The translations under genes and the position numbers were made by a program. Below, piece after piece: positions 44,238 to 51,635 of a stretch of DNA of 64,000 bases (position 1 is the stretch's first letter; each line of letters starts with the position of its first letter). Origin of the DNA: JAPOKJ01 sp031421635 (GTDB lineage Bacteria > Pseudomonadota > Gammaproteobacteria > Burkholderiales > Burkholderiaceae_E). The stretch spans positions 1-64,000 of the forward strand of contig JANOPA010000020.1 of NCBI GenBank assembly GCA_031421635.1. The letters run 5' to 3'. The notes below the pieces were generated by a model. That model searched no databases and had not been told where the DNA came from. It saw only the letters and a list, made by a program, of their open reading frames with translations.

Positions 44238-44443
44238 GTCCTATCGTGTCTACCGCTGAAAAAAAAGCCTTTGCGCTGCGAGTCGATCCTGTTCTTTGGC
44301 GCGCGATCGAGCGGCTTGCGGCGGGCGAATTGCGCAGTGTAAATGCTGAGGTTGAGTTCCTGCTACGGGACGCGCTTGCTCAACGTGGCATCCTTGTCGA
44401 CGGAGGCGGAAAAGCGGGCCGAAAGAGTTCGTCGAAGCCGTAG
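44234..44443 (+). CDS. Small Arc/RHH-like DNA-binding protein
   Basis: The 69-residue protein has a ribbon-helix-helix-like core, KAFALRVDPVLWRAIERLAAGE followed by RSVNAEVEFLLRDAL, and a basic Gly/Lys/Ser tail. GTG 44234 overlaps the SPFH stop (GTGA); GTG 44246 is an alternative. The pattern is that of Arc/MetJ-type repressors, here serving an SPFH gene instead of a toxin. It could bind the palindrome at 43220. Confidence 0.75.
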   Translation: MSPIVSTAEKKAFALRVDPVLWRAIERLAAGELRSVNAEVEFLLRDALAQRGILVDGGGKAGRKSSSKP

Positions 44444-44518
44444 TGAATGATCTGACTATTTTTTGGCAACGATCCAGACCATTGAATAGGCGTCTGGGTG
44501 AATCGAACTGAGAGCAGT

Positions 44519-44821
44519 CTAGTCCGCCTTGCCAAATAGGGCCGCCAGCTTTGCTTGGGCAGCGGCTGCGGGATCGTCCGATTCCGCACTCTTCGGACGG
44601 CTGTTGAGCTTAGGGGCGGCGCTGCTCGGATACTCATCTTGAATGCGATCCTCATAATAGGTTCCGGCACTGGGCGCTGCCACCAAACGCTTCCACACTT
44701 CAAGTGGCACAGCCGTGAAACGCTTGACACTCAGGTCGCGGAAAACAATTTCCAGTAACTTTTCAGATTCGTCGTAGCCACCTTCAATGAGTTGTCCGCC
44801 TTTGAGTGCCTTGCGTTCCAT
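44519..44821 (-). CDS. KTSC domain protein
   Basis: The 100-residue protein has a KTSC-like domain: EGGYDESEKLLEIVFRD, KRFTAVPLEVWKRLVAAPSAG and YYEDRIQDEYP, followed by an Ala/Ser-rich tail. KTSC domains are short and occur beside or fused to nucleic-acid enzymes; the function is unclear. It is followed 33 bases upstream on the same strand by the DUF442 gene, so the two may be co-transcribed. Confidence 0.75.
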   Translation of the reverse strand: MERKALKGGQLIEGGYDESEKLLEIVFRDLSVKRFTAVPLEVWKRLVAAPSAGTYYEDRIQDEYPSSAAPKLNSRPKSAESDDPAAAAQAKLAALFGKAD

Positions 44822-44854
44822 TCGAGACTCCGAATTTGCGGCCTTGAGCGCGCG

Positions 44855-45217
44855 CTACTGCGGGCTACGAGCGAGATCGTAGAGTCGTTTGACACGAATA
44901 CCACTCCGGCAAAATCCGAGCATGGGCCGCGGCAGAGTCTTCAGTGCAGCGCGCATCTCCTGAATGTCGGCCTCGGTTTGGGTGCCGGGCGGGATCGGAA
45001 TAAAAACGTACTCCATGCCGGCCGCCTTCGCGGCGGCTTGAATGCTTGCATGCGAGGGCTGATCTGGCCCCGCTTCACCATCTGGCCGGGTATTGATGAT
45101 GGCGCGAAAACCCATGGCCGCCGCCGACTTCATCTGCTCACTATGGAGCTGCGCGGCGACCGCGAACTCGTCGTTGACGGGAATAACTGGAATGGATGCG
45201 GTAGAGGATTCGGTCAT
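44855..45217 (-). CDS. TIGR01244/DUF442 family sulfur-transferase-like phosphatase
   Basis: The protein of about 120 residues has FRAIINTRPDGEAGPDQPSH and an active-site loop LGFCRSGIR, a C-x4-R-like signature of the tyrosine-phosphatase fold. Relatives are fused to or encoded next to a persulfide dioxygenase-like beta-lactamase-fold protein (Blh) in hydrogen sulfide detoxification. No such partner is present. ATG 45217 was chosen; the longer frame overlaps the next gene. Confidence 0.82.
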   Translation of the reverse strand: MTESSTASIPVIPVNDEFAVAAQLHSEQMKSAAAMGFRAIINTRPDGEAGPDQPSHASIQAAAKAAGMEYVFIPIPPGTQTEADIQEMRAALKTLPRPMLGFCRSGIRVKRLYDLARSPQ

Positions 45218-45269
45218 GCGACGGCCTTCAAATTGGACTGGGAAGCGCTGCTTGTGCAGTGGTTTTAAC

Positions 45270-46034
45270 TTACTTCGGAGCCATACGGATAGCACCATCT
45301 AAGCGGATGGTTTCTCCATTCACCATCGGGTTGGTCATGATTTGTTCAACCATCATGGCGTACTCGTTGGGACGACCCAGGCGAGGAGGGAAGGGAACTT
45401 GACGACCTAAAGAGTCTTGAGCTTCCTGAGGCAGTCCCTTGAGCAGAGGAGTCAGGAACAAACCGGGTGCGATGGTTACGCAGCGGATACCGTCGCGAGC
45501 CAAGTCGCGAGCGATAGGCAAGGTCATGCCTACAATCGCGCCCTTCGAGGCGGCATAAGAGGCCTGCCCGATTTGACCATCGAAAGCCGCAACGGATGCA
45601 GTATTGACGATCACACCGCGCTCACCGTCTTCGTTCGGCGTGTTTTGAGTCATCGCAAAAGCGGCCAGGCGCAGCACATTGAAGGTGCCAAATAAGTTGA
45701 CGTTGACCACTTTCTTGAAGGAATCGAGGTTAGCCGGGCCGTCTTTACCGACCGTTTTTTGGGCGCCTCCGATACCCGCGCAATTGATACAGCCCACCAA
45801 GCTGCCCATTTTGACGGCTTCGGCAACAGCGTTTTGTGCATCCGCTTCAGAGGTGACATCGCACTTGACGAACTTGGCATTGGCCCCGAGCTTGGCGACC
45901 AGTTCGTTACCGAGGGTTTCGTTCAGGTCGGCGATCAACACTTTACCGCCGTTTTTGATGATCATTTCCGAAGTGGCACCGCCAAGCCCTGAGGCTCCGC
46001 CGGTCACTAGGGTGACACCGCTTTTGATTTGCAT
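45270..46034 (-). CDS. 3-hydroxyacyl-CoA dehydrogenase, SDR type (HSD17B10-like)
   Basis: The 254-residue protein has TGGASGLG, an INCAG instead of NNAG motif, Ser in VNTASVAAF, the catalytic YAASK and the proline-rich C-terminal VPFPPRLGRPNEYA. Asp after beta-2 (IADLNE) suggests NAD(H). These features fit the type-10 hydroxyacyl-CoA dehydrogenase group that works on short or branched hydroxyacyl-CoA. It is not adjacent to other beta-oxidation genes here. Confidence 0.88.
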   Translation of the reverse strand: MQIKSGVTLVTGGASGLGGATSEMIIKNGGKVLIADLNETLGNELVAKLGANAKFVKCDVTSEADAQNAVAEAVKMGSLVGCINCAGIGGAQKTVGKDGPANLDSFKKVVNVNLFGTFNVLRLAAFAMTQNTPNEDGERGVIVNTASVAAFDGQIGQASYAASKGAIVGMTLPIARDLARDGIRCVTIAPGLFLTPLLKGLPQEAQDSLGRQVPFPPRLGRPNEYAMMVEQIMTNPMVNGETIRLDGAIRMAPK

Positions 46035-46162
46035 TGGGAAATCCTTTGATGAGGAGATGTTAGATGAAGGGCAATGGGTTTAATGACTTGAAACCTAATG
46101 CTGAAATTTTAAGGTGAAAACAAAATGATGCAAAAATTGAGCGACAGTAGCCAGCAAACTGT

Positions 46163-46549
46163 CTACCAAAGTCGGGACACGCCAAAGCTATCGAATAAAG
46201 CCTCATTCGAGATCAGCACCATGTTTTCAAGGTGCGCCTGGGCCACTAACAGACGATCAAACGGGTCTTTGTGGGCAACATTCATCTCACCGGCGCGCAC
46301 AGCATGGCTGACGGAGATCGCGAGCTGCAAAAAGCCTTGGCCTCGGATGATGGCCTCAAAATCTTGTGCCAGCAAGGCCGCTTGGGGTAGCTTTCCCAGG
46401 CGGAACTTGATGCTGACTTCCATCGCTGAGGCGGCACTAACGGCGATGGTATTGTTCGCATCGCTCATGGCGGCCCGCGCCTGAAGACTCAATGATTCGT
46501 CCCCCGCTAGCCACCAAATGAGCGCATGGGTGTCGAGCAGTAAATTCAA
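46163..46549 (-). CDS. vapC: PIN-domain toxin (VapC type)
   Basis: The 128-residue protein is a PIN-domain ribonuclease: LLLDTHALIWWLAGD with the first catalytic Asp, a middle Glu in SAMEVSIKFRLGKL, and DPFDRLLVAQA with later acidic residues. It overlaps the antitoxin gene by four bases (ATGA). VapC toxins of this group usually cut tRNA or rRNA. All expected acidic residues seem present. Confidence 0.92.
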   Translation of the reverse strand: MNLLLDTHALIWWLAGDESLSLQARAAMSDANNTIAVSAASAMEVSIKFRLGKLPQAALLAQDFEAIIRGQGFLQLAISVSHAVRAGEMNVAHKDPFDRLLVAQAHLENMVLISNEALFDSFGVSRLW

Positions 46550-46779
46550 TCGAGATTCCAGCCGCGCAACTCATCGTCTGGGAGCGGTTCATCAAAGCGC
46601 GAATCCATCGCAATCCTTCCCTTGAAGGCACCAAAACTCCGTTTCCCGACCGGAATAATAGGCACTAACCGTACCACAGGAACCGACCCCCGCGCTATCA
46701 CGACATCCCCCCCTTCAAGAGCGGCAGCAATGAGTTTGGATAGATTGGTTTTGGCTTCGTGAACCGAAAAGTGAGCCAT
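46546..46779 (-). CDS. Phd/YefM-family antitoxin
   Basis: The 77-residue protein has the Phd fold start HFSVHEAKTNLSKLIAAALEGGDVV and the VPVVRLVPI segment, then a C-terminal tail (AMDSRFDEPLPDDELRGW) that contacts VapC in this type of pair. AGGAGAT precedes ATG 46779. Palindromic and direct repeats in the 32 bases upstream fit autoregulation. Confidence 0.9.
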   Translation of the reverse strand: MAHFSVHEAKTNLSKLIAAALEGGDVVIARGSVPVVRLVPIIPVGKRSFGAFKGRIAMDSRFDEPLPDDELRGWNLD

Positions 46780-46788
46780 AACGATCTC

Positions 46789-46811
46789 CTTAGCTAAGTA
46801 TATAGCTAAGT
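46789..46811. promoter_or_regulatory. Toxin-antitoxin operator
   Basis: TAGCTAAGT occurs twice in direct orientation (46791-46799 and 46803-46811), and the first copy is part of the perfect palindrome CTTAGCTAAG (46789-46798). The block lies directly before the antitoxin ribosome binding site. Between the two copies, on the minus strand, TATATACT could serve as a -10 element. Confidence 0.6.
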
Positions 46812-46878
46812 TGAAAAGGTGTAAACAGTAAAGTACGACATCAAACCCTAAATCTGGATTGCCGTGGATTGCACACCT

Positions 46879-47514
46879 TTAGGGTAGATCTCGTGCTAGT
46901 CGGGCTCCGCTGAACTGCCACTGCGCGGCGGGCGGGAAAAAGTTACGATACGAGCTGCGGATGTGATCTCGTGGTGTAAGGCAAGAACCGCCGCGATACG
47001 CGGGTAGGAGTGGATGAAGAGACATGAGATATTTAAAGTCGGCTAACATCAGCTCCTGATGTTGCTGCTCGTGATTGATGCCCAATACGACCAGCGCTTC
47101 AAGCTCACTAGTGTCGAACCCGCTTTTGGCGCTGAGTAAAACGGCGATCTGGTCATCGATGACCGCCCGGTATTGCCTGACCGTGGCCAAGCTGGGTCGA
47201 GTCAAAAAGCCACGATGTGATCTCGGGAATTTCTCACCAACACCGTTGTAGTAGCTGTTGAAGAGCACCTTGAAGGCTGCATCGAAGGGGCGAAAATTCG
47301 TTGAAAATTTCTCGACAACGAAGACTTCGAAAAACCAGGTGGTGTGAGCGAGATGCCACTTCAAAGGGCTGGCATCGGGCATCGCCTGCACCACACAGTC
47401 TTCATCTGACAAGCCTTCAATCAGTGCGAGGGTTTGCGCGCGCACGGTCTGAAAGCGAACCAGCAAGTCGACGTTGGCCTGCGCGGCGGTGCTTCTTAAG
47501 GACTGCGTATTCAT
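46879..47514 (-). pseudogene. egtB: Ergothioneine synthase EgtB lacking its catalytic middle (in-frame deletion)
   Basis: EgtB is normally a DinB-fold domain followed by a formylglycine-enzyme-like domain, about 420-440 residues in all. This frame has 211. Residues 1-173 match the DinB part, with His54, His57 (WHLAHTTWF), His148 and His152 (NHEQQHQEL) retained. Residues 174-210 match the extreme C-terminus (GGSCLTPRDHIRSSYRNFFPP, then QWQFSGARLARD). About 200-210 residues of the sulfatase-modifying-factor domain, including the catalytic part, are missing. The junction is near base 46992 and keeps the frame. The usual partner egtD is absent, so activity is unlikely. Confidence 0.82.
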
Positions 47515-47557
47515 GTTAACCCGCTTCTAAAGAGATCGATGCTAAAGAGATCGATGA

Positions 47558-50197
47558 TTAAGCTACCTTTTTCAACGTACATACCGTGTCGTACCAACCT
47601 TGCATGCCCACTAGGGGCGCAGGCTGCACCGGAAGAATGGCGTTAATGTTGTAACCCGCACCCGTGCCCCCATTGGCCTTATCCCACCACAGGTCTTCCG
47701 TAAGATCCATATCCTCGTCAATCACCTTGGCATCCCAGGCGGGAATATTTTGCTTGCGGCCCTTCTTCCCTGTAGCCGCGCGGCCATGCCAGGTATTGCC
47801 CAAAGTGTTGGACACCGCTAAAACCCGAGGATGTATGCCTTCAGTGACCCAGGCGGTGATCAAGGCCTTACCCAAAACTTGACCGCCCCCTTTCATGGCG
47901 TGTCCGTAGGGTCGGAATGTTGTCAGCTCGACTTTGTCGCCGGTCTTGATGCCATACTTTGCCGCGGTCTCGGTATTAATCCACATCGGATTGTGGTGAA
48001 CAATTTCAGTGAGATATTTTTGACTCTGAGTACGGCCCTGGGTATGGACGTTCCATTTAAAGGTGACGAGGTGTAGGTGCTCTGGCCCCATTTTCTCAAA
48101 GCTCGGAATCGGAAAATAATCGGGCATGCCTTTTTGTCCGTCTTCGTCAAAACCTGTTTGCTTGGCGGCCGCTTCGATATCCGGATGATAGATTGAAAAC
48201 TTGCGGGACGGGGTTAAGAAGCCCCGTCTAGCTTTACCCTCGGCGAAGATGCCTACTAAGGCTTCCTTGCCCCCTGCGTCTGCCTTGTAGATCAATTGTG
48301 TTGCTGAGTCGATACGGGTATTGAGCAGCTCAGTCGCAGTGAGTTCCCAAGCATACAAATTGAAGTATTGGGGCTTGGATAAATCCTGCCATACCCCCGT
48401 GCGCTTCATGTATTCGAAGCCGTCTTCGCCGAGTGTTTTACCGAGTGCATTGCAGCGCTGTCGAATCCAATCTTCATGATCTTTGAACTGAAAGTACTTG
48501 GCCGTTTCTGGGCTGATGCGCTTGCCGATATCGATCAAGGAATCGACGAAGCTCTTGCATTCGCCGGGGGGTTGCACGAGGGGCTGACGCAAGGTCACAT
48601 AGTCACGGAGTTCCATATTGTTGCGCGTATCGAAGCCCCAACGCTCCATGTAACTTGCGTCCGGTAGGATCATGTCCGCGTAATGGGCTTGCTCGCTATA
48701 GACGACATCCGAACAGGCGTGAAAGGGAATGAGCTTTTCGTCTTTTAGCACTTCAACCGCCAAGCTTCGGCCTTCGGGCCAAGTTTGAGGTGCGGCCAGC
48801 GTGTAGCTTAGATAAACCTGAACCTTGCCGCGTCCTTCTTTAAGGTACTTGAAGACGATTTGCCCGACCTTCATTCGCTGCCACTTATTGGCGAGCGGCC
48901 ATTCAGGTGCATCTTCAATCACACTTTTAGCCTTGACGGCGGGTGGTCTTGGCATCGGTTGGGGGAAGATCAGCGGAGGTATGCGGGTGGGCTCCACGGT
49001 GTAGCAATATCCTCCAGGTTTGCCGATCGATCCGACGATGGCGTTGAGCATCACAATGGCTCGATCATTATTAAAACCGTTGTAGTGAGCTCCGGCCCCT
49101 CGGTTTGAGAAGGCGATGGCCTCAGGGGCAGCGCGCGCAAACTCTAGAGCAATGCGTCGAATGTCCGTAGCCGATACTCCTGAAACGCCTTCCGCCCATT
49201 CGGGGGTGTAGCGCGCGATCCATTTCTCGAGTTCAGTCGCATTGACATTGCTCCAGGTGTCGAGCCATTTTTTATCATGCAAACCGGCTGCAATAATGGC
49301 CTGCCCCATGGCGAGTGCGATGGCGCCGTCCGAGCCTGGGTTTGGCGCAAACCATTCATCGGCGCGACCCGCAGTATTTGACATGCGCACGTCGAAGTAA
49401 ACAAACTTCGCGCCGTTATCAAAGCGGGCCTTGATAATGCGCTTGGCCGCATGGATGGCCCCTTGGTGCGCTTCATAGACATTGGCACCAAAGTCGATGA
49501 TGTACTTGCTACGGACGAAGTCTCCGCTCTCCCAATCGGTCTCACCGAGCGATACGTAGTTCGCCGCGCGCTTATTGGAGGAGCACAGGGCGCGATGATT
49601 AAACAAGGACGGGGAGCCTATGGCTCCTAAAAAGCGCGCCATTTCCTCGGCAAGCCGCGATCGACCAATATGGATCGCAACTTCTTCCGGTTTGCCTTGA
49701 TCCACGGCCACGCGAATGCGCTTGGCAATCGTCTCGTGGGCTTCCTCCCAGGTGATACGCATCCACTTGCCTTCGCCACGTGCCCCCACGCGTTTCAGGG
49801 GAAAGAGCAGGCGTTCCGGGTAATTGTTGATGGTCGGGCCGGATTGTCCCTTGGCGCAGAGTGATTTGCCGTTATTGGGGTCTAGAGGGTTGCCCCCCAC
49901 TTTTACAAGCTTGCCGTCAATGACATAGCCCTGAATGCCGCACACGGTGGAGCAGTTAAGGCACACCCCTTTGACAATGGTCGCTTTGGAGTAATCGTTC
50001 GGAATACGCCCCTTGCCGTTGGCCCGACGCACTGCCTTGCGTTGCCCCATTAATTCAGGCTTTTTATTCCAAAAAAAAGCCTCGGCTTCGCTCGGCATCA
50101 GCAGAATAGTTTCGCCCACAGCGAGCGAAGAAAGTGCGGCAAAACCAGTCTTGATGAACCTGCGCCGATCTGTTGCATTGGCATGGGTCATGCTCAT
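47558..50197 (-). CDS. Tat-exported molybdopterin oxidoreductase, catalytic subunit
   Basis: The protein of about 879 residues starts with a twin-arginine signal (DRRRFIKTGFAALSS). It then has a [4Fe-4S] motif C-x2-C-x3-C (VCLNCSTVCGI) with a fourth Cys in SLCAKGQSG, and the bis-MGD domains of the DMSO-reductase family; a likely Mo-ligand region is HRALCSSNKR. Relatives include polysulfide/thiosulfate reductases and sulfite dehydrogenase SoeA; the substrate is uncertain. ATG 50197 follows the Fe-S gene stop by one base; the frame is open upstream but lies in the Fe-S gene. No TorD-like chaperone is near. Confidence 0.88.
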   Translation of the reverse strand: MSMTHANATDRRRFIKTGFAALSSLAVGETILLMPSEAEAFFWNKKPELMGQRKAVRRANGKGRIPNDYSKATIVKGVCLNCSTVCGIQGYVIDGKLVKVGGNPLDPNNGKSLCAKGQSGPTINNYPERLLFPLKRVGARGEGKWMRITWEEAHETIAKRIRVAVDQGKPEEVAIHIGRSRLAEEMARFLGAIGSPSLFNHRALCSSNKRAANYVSLGETDWESGDFVRSKYIIDFGANVYEAHQGAIHAAKRIIKARFDNGAKFVYFDVRMSNTAGRADEWFAPNPGSDGAIALAMGQAIIAAGLHDKKWLDTWSNVNATELEKWIARYTPEWAEGVSGVSATDIRRIALEFARAAPEAIAFSNRGAGAHYNGFNNDRAIVMLNAIVGSIGKPGGYCYTVEPTRIPPLIFPQPMPRPPAVKAKSVIEDAPEWPLANKWQRMKVGQIVFKYLKEGRGKVQVYLSYTLAAPQTWPEGRSLAVEVLKDEKLIPFHACSDVVYSEQAHYADMILPDASYMERWGFDTRNNMELRDYVTLRQPLVQPPGECKSFVDSLIDIGKRISPETAKYFQFKDHEDWIRQRCNALGKTLGEDGFEYMKRTGVWQDLSKPQYFNLYAWELTATELLNTRIDSATQLIYKADAGGKEALVGIFAEGKARRGFLTPSRKFSIYHPDIEAAAKQTGFDEDGQKGMPDYFPIPSFEKMGPEHLHLVTFKWNVHTQGRTQSQKYLTEIVHHNPMWINTETAAKYGIKTGDKVELTTFRPYGHAMKGGGQVLGKALITAWVTEGIHPRVLAVSNTLGNTWHGRAATGKKGRKQNIPAWDAKVIDEDMDLTEDLWWDKANGGTGAGYNINAILPVQPAPLVGMQGWYDTVCTLKKVA

Positions 50198-50198
50198 C

Positions 50199-50945
50199 TT
50201 AGGCCTCATCCGACTTGTTGTACTGAGTAATATTATTGGCAGGATCCACTTGTGCCCAAAGTACGCGTTTGCGCTTGGGGAAGACGCTTTCAAGCGTCGC
50301 CCAGGTCTCAATCTCGTAGCTGTAAGGGTCGTGAATCTTGCCTTTAGGAATCTTGGCCTCCATGGCCACTTGGTGCCCGCGGTAACTTACCGAGGGTTTG
50401 GTTTTTTCCTCAGGCTTCAGCACCTTGGTCTCGGTGCCATGCTTGGCCATGAACATTGAGTATGGCGAACCAGGATCGTTTTCGTCTCCAAAATGAAAAA
50501 CGTCCGCCGGGCAGGTTTCTACGCAGGCAGGCTCCATATTGGCATCGAGGCGATGCGAACAAAAATCGCACTTGTCGGCAATATCATTCTCATCGCAACC
50601 GATGGCGGCATAGGGGCAGGCCGCTTCACACTTACCTAGATGATCGCAAAGATCAGGGTCGACTCTCACAATGCCGTCGGCCAAGCGGTTAATGGACTTG
50701 GTTGGACAAGCTTTCAGGCAAGGTGTGTCCTCGCATTGCATGCACAAGGTGGGCAAAAAGAAACGTTTGGGAGTCGGATATTTTCCAGTATCCCAGTAAT
50801 ACACCTTGGTGCGATAGCGCGCCAATGGCACATTATTTTCGACCTTACAGGCCACTGAACAAGCGTGGCAACCGATGCAACGCTCGACGTCCAGCGCCAT
50901 TTTCCAGCGTGGCGTTTTGCCGGTGTTGGGATTGATGGGAACCAT
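50199..50945 (-). CDS. 4Fe-4S dicluster electron-transfer subunit
   Basis: The 248-residue protein has four Cys clusters typical of DmsB/PsrB/SoeB subunits: CIGCHACSVAC, CMQCEDTPCLKACP, CDHLGKCEAACP and a split CDFC/CVETCP. It would carry electrons between the catalytic subunit and a membrane quinone partner. It is the first gene of the pair. GGAG stands before ATG 50945. No NrfD/PsrC-type membrane subunit follows or precedes. Confidence 0.92.
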   Translation of the reverse strand: MVPINPNTGKTPRWKMALDVERCIGCHACSVACKVENNVPLARYRTKVYYWDTGKYPTPKRFFLPTLCMQCEDTPCLKACPTKSINRLADGIVRVDPDLCDHLGKCEAACPYAAIGCDENDIADKCDFCSHRLDANMEPACVETCPADVFHFGDENDPGSPYSMFMAKHGTETKVLKPEEKTKPSVSYRGHQVAMEAKIPKGKIHDPYSYEIETWATLESVFPKRKRVLWAQVDPANNITQYNKSDEA

Positions 50946-51547
50946 AGCTACTCCGTGAAGATTGGGTGATTAATTGGGGGTACTAGTAGGTTGTCACGAA
51001 CGGACAAGTGGCAGCGAGCGATTCCAAAGAGGAGAATCGCAACACGGAGTTCTGGGGGTGGTATCGAAAAGGTCGCAGCTTGCAGCAAGAGGCGCTGCGC
51101 GCGGGGAGAAGGGGTTTTACTAGGTGATTAAAGCGGGGAGAAGTAGAAGGATCGCTGGAGGAACTGCAAGCGCGATAGCTGGTTTGGCTTAAGGGAGGTA
51201 AACAAGGCAGGATGCCGAATAGTACCGGGGCTGACCTGGAAAACTGAGTAGAGTAGTGTAGCCAGGCGCCGTTAAATGTGCGTATCGCCGCAGCGCCCCA
51301 AAAGCGAATAGAGGTATAGAAATGCTTTAGACGATCTGGAAATTTGCTAAGCCACATTGCTAACTAGCCTAACAGTGATTAGTGGCAGGACGCAATCATT
51401 CTATGAGTGTCTTTGCAGGAGTGTTTTTCTTACACCTGTTTTTACTGAGCCTTCAACTCTGCATGAACAGTCCAGTCGTAATCATAATATGTGGGCGTGG
51501 CGTTCGCATTGCGTTCGAGCGGGATCGAGCACGCAAAAAACGAGTGC
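50946..51547. other. Gene-free stretch upstream of the molybdoenzyme genes
   Basis: About 600 bases without a convincing gene. A 124-codon minus-strand frame (50983-51357) is rich in Ser, Pro and Leu, has no recognisable motif and lacks a good ribosome binding site, so it was not accepted. The region probably holds the promoter of the Fe-S/molybdoenzyme operon. I see no RNA gene or clear operator in it. Confidence 0.5.
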
Positions 51548-51575
51548 AAAAAAAGGGGTGTCCGATTGACACCCC
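51548..51575 (-). terminator. Rho-independent terminator of hppA
   Basis: Read on the minus strand, GGGGTGTC, a five-base loop and GACACCCC are followed by a run of T. It is 61 bases after the hppA stop at 51636. Confidence 0.92.
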
Positions 51576-51635
51576 TTCTCAGAACCTGGCCTAGCGATGT
51601 GTGTACCGCTTCGAGAGTCTTACTTGCATAGGCAA

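Noticed and set aside
48000..50311. Longer N-terminus for the molybdoenzyme starting at 50311
   Set aside because: The extra 38 residues overlap the Fe-S gene and would bury the twin-arginine signal, which must be near the N-terminus.
50983..51357. 124-codon minus-strand frame in the gap before the Fe-S subunit gene
   Set aside because: Composition is Ser/Pro/Leu-rich with no recognisable domain, and no good ribosome binding site is present. It does not resemble an NrfD-type membrane subunit.
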